Counted from the first letter of the stretch, positions 1-13,266 are shown. The stretch is 64,000 bases of DNA from Linum tenue (GCA_946122785.1 CAMGYJ010000010.1:48567134-48631133); one strand, 5' to 3'. Program-made: numbers and translations. The notes: generated by a model from the sequence alone, not told the origin.

Positions 1-595
1 GCAAGATTACAAGCCGCTAACTCTACTACAGAGAGCAACAGGGATATACTTGCCATAAAAGTTCGCCTATTGATGATTCGATTGACTTTCATTATTTTTT
101 TAATTTTGTGTGAATTTCATTTATTATAATTATATTCGTACCAAATGTTCCGATTCTGAATATTTTTGAGAAAAAAGATGCTTGCTATCATACGTACATA
201 ATGGAAAGCTCATGGTCGTAGCTATATATACAGGCTTGTGGGCAGGGTGTTGAAATGGTTATCATGATAATTGCTAAACTAAATAAACCTAAATTCTATT
301 AATCATGAAATACAATATCATAACTAAATCGTTCAAACTAATACAATAACCAAATTAACCAATTAAAATCACATTATCCTTAAGTGAGACTATTTTCCAG
401 TTAATGCACCAATTCACAATTTATATAGTGAATAAAACATAACAATCAACACATAGTTATAGTTAACCCATAACCTAACAAAAATATATGACAACGGTAA
501 GAGGTTAATGAATTGTTGCGTTTGTGTGAATTGACTTAGTCTCTTAGCAATTATCATTGGCTGAAAAATACTTTCCTTTCAAGTTTTCATCCCAC
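1..595. other. AT-rich intergenic DNA, no gene seen
   Basis: No open reading frame of note, no splice-consistent exon chain and no clear terminal repeats are visible. The stretch is AT-rich with short homopolymer runs, as expected of plant intergenic sequence. Confidence 0.6.
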
Positions 596-1040
596 CAGTG
601 GCGTAGCCTGAAATTCATCTAACGTAGGTCAAACATAAAAAATATGACTTAAGTTTTAGGATGTGTTTTTTATCTGAAAATTTTATAAAATACATTCATC
701 ATGTAAATTATGAGGGATGTTAAGATACCACAGCGAAAAATCATTTATGATTCCACTACTCATCTTATTCTGAAGTGTTTGTTTACTTTTCTTATTGGAG
801 TAAGTGTTTTTTCAACAATTGCAATGGCAACTGATAGCAAGAAACGCCCCCAAATTTCAAAATTTTGTTTGTATTAAACTTACTTACAAAATATATTAAT
901 TAAAAGCGCTTTTCGTAAAATTATCTACAATAATATGGAGATCTTGTATTAAATCGACGATATGCATAAAAATAAATTACTATATATCTTTTGGGCCAAG
1001 GTGGTGCAAATGACCTTGGCCTCAAATGGCTCCGCCACTG
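596..1040. mobile_element. Short non-autonomous hAT-like element (CAGTGGCG termini)
   Basis: The element begins CAGTGGCGTAGCC and ends GGCTCCGCCACTG, so its termini are inverted repeats of about 13 bp with few mismatches. It is flanked by CATCCCAC (588-595) and CATCCCAA (1041-1048), an 8-bp target duplication with one difference, which fits hAT-type insertion. At 445 bp it has no coding capacity. The element at 20819-21446 has the same terminal CAGTGGCGGAT-type sequence, so the two appear to be members of one family. Assignment to hAT rests on the 8-bp duplication and terminal CAGTG; a Mutator-like origin is less likely. Confidence 0.75.
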
Positions 1041-3736
1041 CATCCCAAATAATGTATGAGTTTTATCTAAATTAGACGTCCATATGTTGTGGTCTACACT
1101 CTACAAATGCAAATATACATGAGTCTAAAATGGAAGAATGTTTGACTCTTGAGTGGTTATGCAAAGTATAAAGTATGTGTATATAATATATATTAGATAT
1201 ATGACTAATTACTTAACTGGTTAATTTGGTTTGATTGATTAAGAGTGTCTGCATTAAGATCAAGATGATCTACAACATGGATCCAGGTATTTCGATCAAT
1301 TTTTGATAATCTGACCAGATGATATTCCAAGGATTTATATATGTTAAATAAAGTACTAACAAATTCATCTTTGTGGGTCTGCAAATCTTCTTTGCTGGAA
1401 AAGCACTTTCCATAGAGCTTACAAATGAACGGATAAAGACGTATGTGCTCCGACTTGTGGTGAGCCTAAATTCGCTTGACTTCGTCGAAGCCTTTGACGC
1501 AGCAGTTGCAGGGATATGCTCTCTCACCGGCGTTCATCCAATCGATTTTTGGAGAAGAGAAATGGCTTTGAAAAGAAAGAGAGATTTGAAAGTAAACAGT
1601 TTTCTTGGGTGTCTTGGAATGGGATTCTGAGACTTGCAAGGGACGTTTGGGAGATCAGTGGGGAAGACGATGATGGAAACATTTTCCCCGCCAACGAGTT
1701 AGAGGGTAGCTTGCTCTGAAAGAGTCCCTGTATTTTTCATATTTATATTTATTTACTTCGGGCCTTTTGACTCTGGCTAAGCCCAGTTGTCTATAAAGCC
1801 CATCTCCCTCTTTTTTTTTTATCTTTCTCGCTCTCAAAAACACTGGAAAGCGAGATTGGCCAATTCGCTCATCTGTATATAGCCGACATCCCACAGCCCC
1901 GCTCTTTCCGTCACAAAGATGATATTCAACATGTACTTAAATCGCATCCCCGCTTTCCCTTTATGTTGTATCACGCCTTATATCGATCAAACATTCAAAG
2001 GTCCGTGATCTTCAATACGTCTAAATTTGGTTTTGATGAGAACTGCAACTTATGATATTCTTATGTGAACTGTAAATTTTGCTTGAGAGTTTGAAAACCT
2101 TACATTACAAGACTTTAACATTTTCAGGCAAATCAACGCTCACCACAACTCTTACCACAAATAGCATTATTCGTTTTCTTGTAAGATCTAAAACAAAAGT
2201 TTCGAGAATAAAACTGATCCTGAGACACACAACAACGAATTTAAGCTACTCATTGTCATCGAAAGAAATGTTAATGAAGCGAAGAATGATTTTATCGAAT
2301 TCTTGACTATCATCGATTTATCCTCTGTTTTTGTTTAGGGAATGAAATTGTGAGGGAGAGATTTTTTTTTCTTTTTTTTGAAGGAAGGTGTAGAAAGAAA
2401 ATGATAGGAAGATGTTGTATTATGTGAAAAAGAAATGAGAAAAGTGTGAGAAAAAAACATAGATTAGAAAGTGTGATGGATATTTTAATTATTTATGTTT
2501 ATTTACTTACTCTAGCCCAATTGCCTAAATCCCAACTCCCTTCTTTTCCATCTCTCTTGTCATCTTGCGCTCTTGCAATGGTTGTCAAATCGGTTTACAC
2601 CTTTTTGTCGATTTACTAAATGAAATGGTTCGACTACTGATACAATCAGTTTGTGTCGGTTAATACTGGTTTAGTAAAATATATGTAGAAATGTGCAAAA
2701 ACCATTAACATCAAATGAATTTAATCATATATAAAACATATTTGAAGATAATTTACTTTTAGTCTATATTCATATTTCAATAAAATACAACATTTTAAAT
2801 AAAATAATAAATACTCATATTTATATACAACATTTAACGTCAATTCCTAATCTTTTATGCTTGAATCCAACAAATTACATCAACTTTTAACTATTAAATT
2901 CTTTTTTTATTAATTGAATTCACAAAACAATTTCATTTGTATTAGAATTTAGAGTTTGTAAAATGATCATGAAGATCATACCAATGATGTTCATGCCAGT
3001 TTCATGACCGACGACGGTTGAACTTGGTTCTGGTTCAACCGGCCAACAATGCAACCAATGTTTCAATCAAGGGTGTAACCAGGATTTCATCTAAGGTGGG
3101 TCCACTTAGGAGAAAAATATACATGATAAAATTGTATTTGTTAGCTTTTTTAATTATTTATGATGTAATCTTATATTTGGAAAATTTTGATAAATTATAA
3201 TACATTAGTAGTTGAAACTATCAAGAATATCACTCTTTATATACCAAAGAATTATTCATGATTTAGCTAGTCCTTCGTTTTCGAATGGTGTTCTTTGTCG
3301 AGAATCGTTTAGTGTCGATAACTCGATTTGTTGAGAGATGTTTAATAATGAATCTTATATCAACCAATTATTCATGATTTAATTATTCGTTCGTTTTCGA
3401 ATGATGTTATTTCTAAAAAGAATTTAATATCAATAACTCGAAATGTTGAAAGAGCTTCAATAGTATATCTTATGTCATTTACAAACATACCCCTTGTAAG
3501 AAAGTTAAATTATATAGAATTGAGGTTTATACAAATCTAAGTATTATGCTTTTAATAAATCACGCCAACAAAATTTGAACATAAAACTTATCGATCAACT
3601 ATATTTTCAATTAAACAAACCCTAATTTTCGGTATGAATTAACTATTGTATCTAATTAAACTATTTAACTCCCAAACTAGAACCCCAACCCACCCTCTAA
3701 TACTCTCCGTGATGCCGGCAACTTGGGAAAAGTTAA
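1041..3736. other. Intergenic DNA without a supportable gene
   Basis: Short ORFs occur around 1373-1720 and 2079-2306, but none resembles a known family, none has a plausible exon neighbour, and reading frames on both strands overlap. Around 2580-3070 there are GGTT/AACC-rich stretches that look like decayed transposon sequence. I see nothing firm here. Confidence 0.5.
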
Positions 3737-4140
3737 TCTGCTAACTTGAAGATTCGTTAGCAGATACTAACTCATATCCAAAATACATGAACTAGTATCC
3801 AAGTACTAAAGTATCTAGAGAGCACAGACTAGTATTCAAAGTTTGCTAACTGATATCCACCATGAATCAACTATTATCCCAAATTCACAAACTAATATCT
3901 AGACAACACAGAATAGTATCCATACAACACATAATTAGTATCCAGATAACACATAATAGTATCCATATTGAATACTAGTTGGTTGATTGTGGATATTAGT
4001 TGGTATCTGCTATCTGGATACTAGTTTGTGATGTTTAGAATACTAGTCTGTGCTATCTAGATACTCAGCAGACTTGGATACTAGTTCATACATTTTGGAT
4101 ATTAGTTAGTATATACTAACGAATTTTCAAGTTAGCAGAA
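3737..4140. mobile_element. Foldback / long-TIR MITE
   Basis: The two halves are inverted copies over nearly their whole length. The left end begins TCTGCTAACTTGAAGATTCG and the right end is its near-complement finishing in AAGTTAGCAGAA. Inner blocks built on ACTAGTATCC and GGATACTAGT pair as well. TAA lies immediately outside each end (3734-3736 and 4141-4143), a possible 3-bp target duplication as in Harbinger/Tourist-type elements. It has no ORF. A transcript would fold into a hairpin of about 200 bp. It ends about 1 kb before the RHIP1-like start codon, next to the probable 5' UTR. Confidence 0.75.
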
Positions 4141-5210
4141 TAACTAGGGTGATGGCTCTTGCCCTCTTCTCATAAAATCAATTCTCTTTTCTTTTTCTTC
4201 TTCTTTCTTCCTCAAATGCCAATTTGAGCCCTGGCCTCCCTTTTCCGTTCTCTAGTTTCGGCTTCGTTAACATTAACGGACAGCGACAATCTCCGACTTG
4301 CTCCTTCCGGCGGCCTGCTGCCCTCTCTCTGTCCCTCCCAAATCTCTATTCAGCAGCAGGTACGGAAATCTCGTTCCCGATTTCCCTTGTATCACGCCTC
4401 TGTCGATTCGAAGGTCTGCGATTTTGAACTCGTCTGAATCTGTTTTAAGCTCATTTTTTCCGTTGCATAATCATCGAATCCCATTCTTTATTTCTGGGGT
4501 TTTCCCTGTTTGTCTGCTCGGGTGCCATTGCCACTACTTCTGGTTTGCGTAGGACCAACGACCAAACCCTTTACTTGTAGAGCTTCTGTTACAGAAGCCT
4601 GTATATAGTTTCCATAGAAACCCACCCTTGAAGAAAAGATGGATGCCTTTCCGCGATTAGATTATTCCTATCACCACTATTCTTTCCAGTTGAACCTCTC
4701 TATGCTGTCTGATTTGGCTGCTGATACATACTATTCCCCAATTTCTGCACTTGAAAAGCTTTCTTCCATGTTCTCCCGCAGTTTGCCACCTATAGTGATG
4801 CTATTCCTTTATGAACTGTAGTATCTGTGAGAATGAGTAATGCTGCATCATGTAATTTTTCATCTTTACAAATTGTCAGTTGTCCTAATCATGAAACTTT
4901 GTGTTTGGTTTTTAGTCAGGTTTCTGAATTGTGCTTCTTTTGCATCATTGTATGCCCCCTTTGTTTCTGTTGCTATAGGAGGATGAAGTAATTCTTTTGA
5001 ATTGTGGGTCTTTGCATCAATTCTTCCATAAGATTGGAGCTGGGATAGCCATTTCATCGTTGTTAGCTGCTTTCTATTTTGGATTGCTTTCTAATGGTTC
5101 TTAATTGTGATTGAAACTTCGGTTATTTTTGTCTAGCAATCAGTAAACTGAACCTTAGTCTATTTCCTACAGAAGAGCAAAGCAAACTGAAAAGTTGGTG
5201 GGGCTGAAGC

Positions 5211-7084
5211 ATGGCAGATGGAGGTGATGAAAGCCAAACCAACAATAGGTCAACAATTACCGGAGGAGAAGGGAATGTAGAAGACATGACAAGAGGTAAA
5301 GGTGAGATGAAGGAGACAACAGCTGCAGGAGCAGCAGGCAACTGGGTGAACGATCTGCAGAGGAGTGTGGTAGAATCGAAGGATTCAGCACTACGCTCTG
5401 CCAATTCCTTCCGTCAATGCTCTTCACTCCATTTCCGCTCTCTACAGGTACCTCCAGGACCTCTTATGTCTAACCTCTAGGTTATTGTATTTATTATTAT
5501 AGGGTTGTTTCTGATAGATATCCACGCGGGAAACGTTTGTGATTGGGTGCTTTAGGATCATTATGTGCCTGATGCCATCTCTAACCTGAAGACTTATGAA
5601 GATGCTTTCTTCACCAAACTCAAAGGTAATCTGTAGATTAATTAGTTCAGGGCTTCAAACTTTATGGGTTCATTTTTATTGATGTCTGCTGATTGTGCTC
5701 TTCTTTTCAGATGGTTTAACAGCATGCAAAGAATACCCAGCTACTTCTCTTGGAGTTGTACTCTCCTCTTCCCTTCTTCTAATGCGAGGTCCCTCCCCAC
5801 TGATTCCCCAACTGCCCCGTATTGTCTGATTCTTGTTGATGACCAGAGACCACTTGTTTGTTGTGAGAATTGTTTAATCCAAATTAATCTGCGCTGGTTT
5901 CGGTCTTTTGTTTTCATCCTCCACAATGTAGATGATTAAGTATATTTTTCTTTCTTAATCATTGGTAGTTCCACTTGCTCTATTAAAGCAGACTCGTACA
6001 AAGGAAAGATCCTAACTGTTGCCTTGATCAATGGTTGCAGAAATCATAGACTGGTTCATTCTTGACTGACCTTTAGAGCATTTTCAACTAACAGGTCCAC
6101 GAAGATTTTTGCTGCGCCAGACATTCGGTCGATTTCAGAGTGAGGAGGTCTCTGGTCTTTTTCTTGTACCATCAGTTTTGCAACTTACACCGGACCTACT
6201 AGTTTCTAATATTTATTATCATTTTCTGTTCCCACTCCAATTCAACGATCAACACTATTCGCAACTTCCAACTGAAGGTTATAATGTCCTTATTAGATCC
6301 TTCCTGCCATTATGTCTTGTCCCTTGTAGACACGTTTCCACAAAGCTGAGAAGAGTGTCAAAGAGTTTGGTTCTGCTGTTGATGAGATGAAGAGGGTAAG
6401 CGAAATGTTGCGTGAAAGGGCTGCTAAAGCCGAGAAGGGCATGAAACATGGCTACACTGAACTCATGTAACTCTCTTATGCTTGCTGCTACTCTCTTATA
6501 CTCGTCCCCTACATTTCTGTGTAGGATAACTCATTTAATTTTGTTACTCATCAAATCTGTAGAAATCAGTAAATAAAAGCTCATCTGTTTTGTATTCTTG
6601 CAGGGGTGCTGGAAATCAAATTCAAAGCTTATCCAAATCTGTTTATAAGGTCGAGCGCCAGGCTGCAGGTACATGTACTATGCTGATACTCTTACTTTTC
6701 TAAACTGGATCAGAATGAATAGGGTTGTGGATCACTGTAAACCTCTTTTCTTTTCGGTTAGCAATCCTCTTTAGAATAACTCAAGCATAAATTCCAGCAT
6801 TTGATACTACTGTCCTTTTCATGTTGATTTAGATTTGGTGGATGGTCTGCGAGAAATCCCGAGCAGGGAAGCACTGAAACTTCGACTTGAGGTGAGTAAT
6901 GTCCATCTTCATTTCATAATCACTCTTTTCCTCCTCCCATCATTGTTGTGAGAAAGAGAACACAATTGCAAACTTCCATTTGTCAAATTTGTAGGTGGCT
7001 TCCATGGTATCCGACTTGAAAAAGCAGAGGACAGAGCTGGATAAGCGGATCCTGAAGATCTCTGAACTAGGAGTACCGGTTTGA
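5211..7084 (+). CDS. RHIP1: RGS1-HXK1-interacting protein 1-like (RHIP1, At4g26410-like)
   Basis: Eight coding exons join in frame to a 262-aa protein: 5211-5447, 5556-5625, 5711-5788, 6095-6147, 6330-6466, 6604-6668, 6833-6891, 6995-7084. All junctions are GT-AG and all phases agree. The protein has a polar N-terminus, a conserved [16 protein letters not shown] block, a hydrophobic segment near residues 110-125 ([19 protein letters not shown]), then a long helical, probably coiled-coil region ending ISELGVPV. Length and blocks fit the plant RHIP1 family, which in Arabidopsis contacts the G-protein regulator RGS1 and hexokinase 1 in glucose signalling. The start is the first ATG after a likely 5' UTR intron (donor near 4358, acceptor near 5171). 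The family name is from memory of the Arabidopsis protein. The gene converges on sucrose synthase. Confidence 0.8.
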
Positions 7085-7881
7085 TTCTGCAAAATGTCAT
7101 CTTCAGCGGCAGCCATGAGCTCTATTTCTATCTAAACTTTTTGTCAAGTACCTATTATTCCTATCATCCTATGACTGGTTATTGGCTCTTATAGTCCACG
7201 AGCCTAGATGCATAAATTGCAACTCTGGTTAGTATTTAGCTGACGAATAACAGCACAGTTGTCCTTCTGAGAACTTGGAGTTTGCAACTTCCAAATATCT
7301 ATGACACTAATGCAACTTTTCAATAACAACACTGTTGATGCATCCCGTGTCAAACATTTAATACATATTTATTCAATTGTATTGACAATTTGATAATCTT
7401 CTATATCTATATTCAATTACAAACTTCTGATATTTTGTAATTGATGCTGAACTTTTAAATTATTGTCTAGATGAAAACGACGAACCCAACTCTGGATGTA
7501 ATATCGTTGTATACTCATACTGCATTTTACTAACCACGAATCTAATATGAGAAAGATTGCAATTGGAATATGGACATGGTGAGATCGATGGCTGCAGATT
7601 GGATTAACACAATTCAAATTCACTGCAACTTTCTCATTGGGCTCTAGTTTTCCATCCAAAACAATGCCGGGAATGGGAAAAAACAGATACAATACCAACA
7701 GAAAATGCGGAATGAAAAAAGCGAACAAATTACAAATTGCCCAAAAGAAACAAAGAGCTTTTGTCAAACCATGACAGACACCATTATTCACTCATCACCA
7801 AGAACAGTCCCCTGCATCAACCACAGCCCTCTTCCAGCCAATTCAAAGACCTTTCCTTTTTCCCGTTTCCGGCCAACCACC
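7085..7881. other. Convergent 3' region between RHIP1-like and sucrose synthase
   Basis: This space holds the two facing 3' UTRs. It is AT-rich with several possible poly(A) signals. The ORFs here (7417-7791 on -, 7705-7923 on +) are short and have no recognisable domain. No RNA gene is seen. Confidence 0.55.
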
Positions 7882-10800
7882 TTACTCCTCCGTCAATGGC
7901 ACAGCTTCAGCCTGTTTGATTAACATCATCATCATCATCAAAACCAGACACCCAATAGCCAATGCAAATGAATCAGACGTGATTAGTTTGTACTTGAACT
8001 TACCAGTTTACGGTACTTGAGGGCGTAAAACATCTCGATATAGCGTCGGCTCTCCTGGCGATCCAGGTTCGAGACATGCTTCCAGAAACCATACACTGCA
8101 GTGAGTGTCAGCAGCCTCTGCGAGTATATCTGCCAAGTATACCTACATTGCCCAGAGCCAGAGAAAAAAAAGGGGCACCATTAAGTGTCAAAGTAAAGGA
8201 TGTCTCAAGACTTATCAACACCATATGAGAAGGAAAGCTTACTTCTCTTGAATACGCTGGAGGCCACCCAGCGAGATCTCGTCCCAGTGGGCCGGATCAG
8301 TCTTGCACTTCTCAAAGAAGTTCACCAGAAGCTCAGCAGCTTGATCCCCATGGTAGGGATCAATGTGGAACCCAGACTTGCCATGGACGATGATCTCAGC
8401 CGGCCCACCGTTGTTGGTGGCGAAGGTAGGCAACCCACAAGTCATGGCCTCAACGACGGTGAGACCAAATGCTTCGTACAGCGCAGGCTGCACGAACGCG
8501 CCTTTTGTGTCTGCGATGCAACGGTACAGCTCACCGTTCCTCACCCTGTCCATCTGGGAAGAGATCCACCTGAACTGGCCCTGCAGCTTGTACTCCTCGA
8601 TCAAGCTGTACATCTTCTTCATCTCGGCTTGCTCTTCCAGATCCTTGGACTCCTTCCTCCTGTCTCCACCCACGATCACGAGGTTCACCAGCTCGCGGAG
8701 CTTGCTGTTCTTGCCGTACCACTCGACCAGGCCGGTCAAGTTCTTGACCCTGTCTAGCCTAGCCATTGTGAAGATGATCGGCTTGTTCTTATCCTTGAGC
8801 ACCCCCCTGTGTGGAAAAAAATATTCAGAGCAATGAGTAATAATGAAGCCTTGTGCGACAAGTAATTGAGGGAACTAAACAAAGAAGAGAGTGAGGTGGC
8901 ACTCACAAGTGTTCCTTGTTCTCGACGTCACTGTAGAGAAGCTCCTGGATATCGGGATGGAAATGCTTGAGCCTGCGCTTCTCCTCGACGTAGGAGAAGT
9001 AGATGCTCATGTCAGCTCCAGGGGAAACAATGTTGAATTTGGGGTCGAAGACGTTGATACCGTGAACAACACGGTAGAGCCCTGGTAAGGTGAAGGAGGT
9101 GTGGCTTTCATACTGTCCCACGGTGTCCTTGCTGTTCAATCAATCGACACATCAATCGTAAAATGTTATATATAATATTCAAATGAAAGAATTACCCTCC
9201 ATTGAAATGGAAATGGAAACTGTCGAAAATACACAACAACGAACAACCCACCCACCTTCCAGCAATCTCTTGGTATGTGCTAGTGATGATGAAATCGGCA
9301 TGGTTCATGGCGATAAGATCAGCGGTGAACTGGCAAGAGAAGTGGTACTTCTCGTCCATCTTCTTCCAGTAGATATCTGACTCTGGATACTTAGTTTTCT
9401 CCAGAGCATGAGCAATTGTACACTGCAACAAATACATCCCCAATGATCAGCCAAATGCAACTCAAAAGAACATCTCATCCTTTGATCCACGCGACACGAT
9501 CTATGTTTAACAAAGAAAAGATAGAAGAAAACCTCGGTAACACCCAGCTTATGCGATAGCAATGTGGCCACGATGTTTCCATCGCTGTAGTTCCCGATGA
9601 TGAGATCAGGCTTCCCTTGGAACTCCTTGCCAATTTCAGTAGCAACATCCTGCATCCATGTAAAGGACACATTAACTTTCTCCCCATGTTATTGAATGGT
9701 CTTAATTACCTCTCTATATCCAAATAGGAATGATAAAAGTCTGGTAAGTTAAAAATAAGATCAACCAACCTCAGTGAACGTCTCTAGGTATGGCCACACT
9801 TCAAATCTAGAGATCCACTTGCGAACAATTCCCTTTTCGGTCCTAAATGGAATTCGAAGAATATCCGAATACTGAGTTCCATACACTTTCTCCATCCGCT
9901 GCCCACAAGTGGTTCCAACCGCATCAGGAAGGAGACGAGTGATCTGCACAAACCCCCCACACACTCCCATCAATCCAATTACCACGAAGCACGAAAAAAG
10001 CTAGAGATTTATAGACAAGAAAGAAGAGGGTAGCAAAATGCTGATGATGAACATACAATGAGGATACGAGGGGTGATGTCGAGGCCTTGCTGCTTGATAC
10101 GCATCAGCATTTCCTCTTCCAAAGCACGAACTTGATCCAATATGTACACAACCTGGCCGCCAGTGTCGGGGTAGCCAAGCACATTGTCCTGCGCGAAGTA
10201 ACCGTGAGGAGACATGATGACGACATTGAACACCATCGGGATTCTGCTGAGGAAAGTCTCGAGCGTGCAAGGATCGGGCGCCTCCAGGAGGTCCAGCAAC
10301 AGCTGGATCATCTCCAAGGCACGCTCCGCGGTAGCGCCCCACCCTCTCTCCAGCCCCATGTCCTGGAACTTGTGCTCGAATGTCGAGTAAGGCGTCTCGA
10401 CCGGTAGCGTGATCAGGTACTCCTCTGCCTTGCGCAGCACATATTGCAGAGAATTGAAGTTGTGAATCCTGTCGTTCAGCATCATGTTCTGCCCCGCCAT
10501 AAACAAAACACCACAAGTCCACAACATCAAGTTACTGTAATAATAATAAACTTTGATATAAAAGGAACTAAATGCGAGCTTTTGGGGTATTTTTTTACCT
10601 TTCCCTTGTGGCAGTGAACCTTGAGGAACTCAAGGAGAGGGTGCATGCTCTCCTTGTCATGGAAGAGCTTGGCGGACAAGTGACGATTGAGGAACTCGAC
10701 GCCGTTGCCGATGGATTTGGAGAGGCTCGAGCGAGGGAAAGAGGCGTTGAACGGCTCAAAGTCCAGCTCCAGAGTGAAATTTCCATTAGAGCTGTCACCA

Positions 10801-11274
10801 GGAGGCAAAACAGAAGTTAACAAAAAAAAAAAAAACGATCGAAACGAAATTAACAAGCAAAACCAGACCCAAAAACAGGGGAGGGGGATCCTACGTTCCA
10901 TCAACGAGCTCTTCCTTGAAGTGGAGGTATTCGGGAACAGTGAGCTCCTCGACGACCAGAGCATGGAGATTGACCCGAAAGTACTCCCAGACGCCGGGCC
11001 TGGGGCGCACAGCCAGAGCGACCCACGGAGGCAGCACGATCGCTTCCTGTGCCGATTTCAGAACATCGGCGAACACGCCTTCCTGGAGAACCTTCTGGTC
11101 TTTCTCCGGGATGGCTTCGAATTCCGCAATGATTTGGTGGTGCTGCAGGATCCCCTTTCCCTTTGCCTCGATCCTGGAGAGCAAAGAGACGAGCTCGTTA
11201 CGGTTGCCAGCGAGGGTGCCATCGAAGCGCTCCCTCATGCTGTTGATGCGAGTGATCACGCCATTAGCAGCCAT
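7882..11274 (-). CDS. SUS1: Sucrose synthase (SUS1-type), 806 aa
   Basis: Ten coding exons on the minus strand join in frame: 11274-10895, 10791-10599, 10488-10057, 9943-9770, 9649-9533, 9422-9256, 9131-8907, 8806-8243, 8142-8004, 7911-7882. They total 2421 nt, or 806 aa, the usual length for the family. The enzyme reversibly converts sucrose and UDP to fructose and UDP-glucose, supplying cell-wall, callose and starch synthesis in sink tissues; it works as a cytosolic tetramer that can associate with membranes. Visible marks are the N-terminal RINS motif with a candidate phospho-Ser12, the [15 protein letters not shown] block, and the GT-B E-x7-E motif (EAFGLTVVE, Glu674 and Glu682). All introns are GT-AG and no disruption is seen. 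The SUS1 class is inferred from the N-terminus and length. Confidence 0.97.
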
Positions 11275-12191
11275 GGCTTCTCTTCAGACGGGACCTTCAA
11301 ACGAAAGAAGAAGAAAAAAAACAGAGCACACAAAGTTAAGTGGGAGAGGATGGATAGGAGAAAGAAGCAACAGATTTAAATAAAAGGGCTCGTGGGGTTG
11401 TTTGGTAGATAGAAGAACAGAGAGGTGGACGAATCACCAGAGAGTCAAACGTCATTATATGGACAGCACAGCCATTAATGAGATCACGGTGTTGGAACGA
11501 ACAGAGATACAGAAGAAGAAGAAGATGAAGAAAGACCAAAAAATCAAAACTGACTTCACCAAAAGAACCGACCTTTTTCATTAGACTAGATTAGGATTAG
11601 CTGAGAAGAAGATAAAGACGGTAACAGAGGGAAAGAAAATTATTCTAGGCGTGGAAAGTCAAGCTGTGAAGCGGAGAAAAGTAGTGTTCTTTAGACCAGA
11701 ATGAACTTCTGGAAACTGGGCTACTAGTCCTAATCAAGTTTGCTTCTGCTTCTTGCTTGCTTGCATGGTAAAAAAGACTATGAAATTTTACCAGTAACCC
11801 CTTAATTTCATTATAAAAAAAAACCCAGATGGCCAAAAATGGCGGGTGGCAGAAAACAAGGAGAAAGGAGAGCTTACCAGACGGGAATGGACGAAACCCA
11901 CGAGGGAGAGAAAACAGAGTGCTTTGTTGGTTGAGTCTTAGCTATAGCTGGGGAAACAGAAACAGAGTAAAGAAAGAAAGCGTATCAGTATGCAGAAACT
12001 AGGGGAAGGAAAAGAACAGAGAGAAAACAGAGAACTCCACCTACCCACCAACAAAACCGACCAAGGAAACGGACGAAACCCAGAAACCAATGAAAAATAT
12101 CGAAGGTGGAGGGATGGGATTGGAAGGAAAATGAATCAGAAGCACGACGATGATACAAATGGGAAGAGGGCAGTGCGCCCATTTATTTATA
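11275..12191 (-). promoter_or_regulatory. Sucrose synthase promoter, 5' UTR exon and leader intron
   Basis: On the minus strand a TATAAATA box lies at 12191-12184. About 30 bp downstream begins a CT-rich leader that ends in CCCGTCTG followed by a GTAAGC donor at 11877. A pyrimidine-rich acceptor (about 11295, or 11282) lies just before the start codon at 11274. A leader intron of about 580 bp is thus inferred. Leader introns are common in plant sucrose synthase genes and often raise expression. The exact transcription start and which of the two acceptors is used are not decided by the sequence. Confidence 0.7.
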
Positions 12192-12308
12192 GCCCAAGAA
12201 AACAGAGGACCCTAATAAATTAACCAGGGTTAAAAATTGGATCAAATCAAATGCAGGGGTTTATCCAATTCCTTTCGACTAACTAACCTGTCTTAGTTTT
12301 CTTCCCTG

Positions 12309-13266
12309 GTTGGTTAAACGTTAAAAAAATGGGACCTTCCGTTCTAAACCAGACACTGTGCAGTGGGAGTGATTTCCGGGGGAGAAATTACTTAAAATAT
12401 TGTTTAGTGTGATAGATAATGATGATTATGATAGTGTGAATAAATGTTTCTATGGTTATATAATATTAATCAATTAATATAAAAATCCATCAAAATCCTT
12501 TCATCTCTATCTGTCAATCACTAGCTAATATATTCTTGTGAAAGAAGAAAAAACCCCCACTAAGCTAACATTCATGGTTGAAAGAGAAAAAGCTTTTTTG
12601 GGCGTGAACACCAAGCAAAGCCAACAACTCCCAATTCCCCCTTCTCTTTCTCGTCCATGCAGGTGTCCCTCTAGCATAATAAAAATACGACATTTTGTAG
12701 GTTTTGCAGGTCGAGAATCTGCGCCGAAAATCTTCCCTATTAAATTTGATAATGATACTATTAATTAAGAATGCAGAGAAATTAGCACATATGGGTGAAA
12801 TCAATTTTAAAGAGAAGGAAGAGAGTGATGGGGAACTTCTATGGTGCGTACTCGTCAATGCAGGTAGGAACACATCATAAAATTACAACCTCTCCTTCCG
12901 ATCCTCCTCGTTTTTTTCTTGACGGTGATCAGGTCGAGTGATTCTCGACCTGATCCCTCCTCGTCTTTTTTTTTCGGTGGTCAGGTCTGACTCGACCTGA
13001 CCACCACGTACCATCCAAACCGCCCCGAAACAAAGCAGAGCATAGAGAGCTAGCAATAAGACAGAGAGACAGAGAGGGTTGAAGGGATTGTTTATTATTA
13101 CCTGCAGGTGGATGGGATGGATTGATTCAATGCTCACAGAGAACTGCAGAAGAATGCTGCATGCAACTCGAAAAGCTCAGTAACAGAGAGAAACAGAGGA
13201 CGAGAGAAACGCAGAGAAGGGAATGGTTATAGGAGAGGAGATGAATGACGGAATGATGGAGTAAAG
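12309..13266. repeat. Duplicated block A, copy 1 (upstream of sucrose synthase)
   Basis: This stretch is repeated nearly base for base at 22784-23113 plus 30675-31266, where the second copy is split by a copia retrotransposon and then ended by a hAT element. Copy 1 keeps both empty sites: AATTC at 12633-12637 and GTTATAGG at 13226-13233. It lies just beyond the sucrose synthase promoter, so the local duplication that built the LRR cluster also copied DNA from the gene's upstream region. Confidence 0.9.
12928..13005. repeat. Two adjacent perfect hairpins sharing CAGGTC
   Basis: The first hairpin has an 11-bp perfect stem (12928-12938 with 12944-12954, 5-nt loop). The second has a 12-bp perfect stem (12976-12987 with 12994-13005, 6-nt loop). 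Both stems contain CAGGTC/GACCTG. The second is fully kept in the other copy of the block (about 31019-31048) and the first keeps a 9-bp stem there. Confidence 0.8.

Noticed and set aside
1373..1720. Overlapping + strand frames near 1.4-1.7 kb as a gene
   Set aside because: No domain, no plausible splice partners, and frames on both strands overlap; no support beyond openness.
10687..11379. 230-aa + strand frame over the first sucrose synthase exons
   Set aside because: Shadow of the GC-rich minus-strand exons; the minus-strand chain is fully consistent with an 806-aa enzyme.
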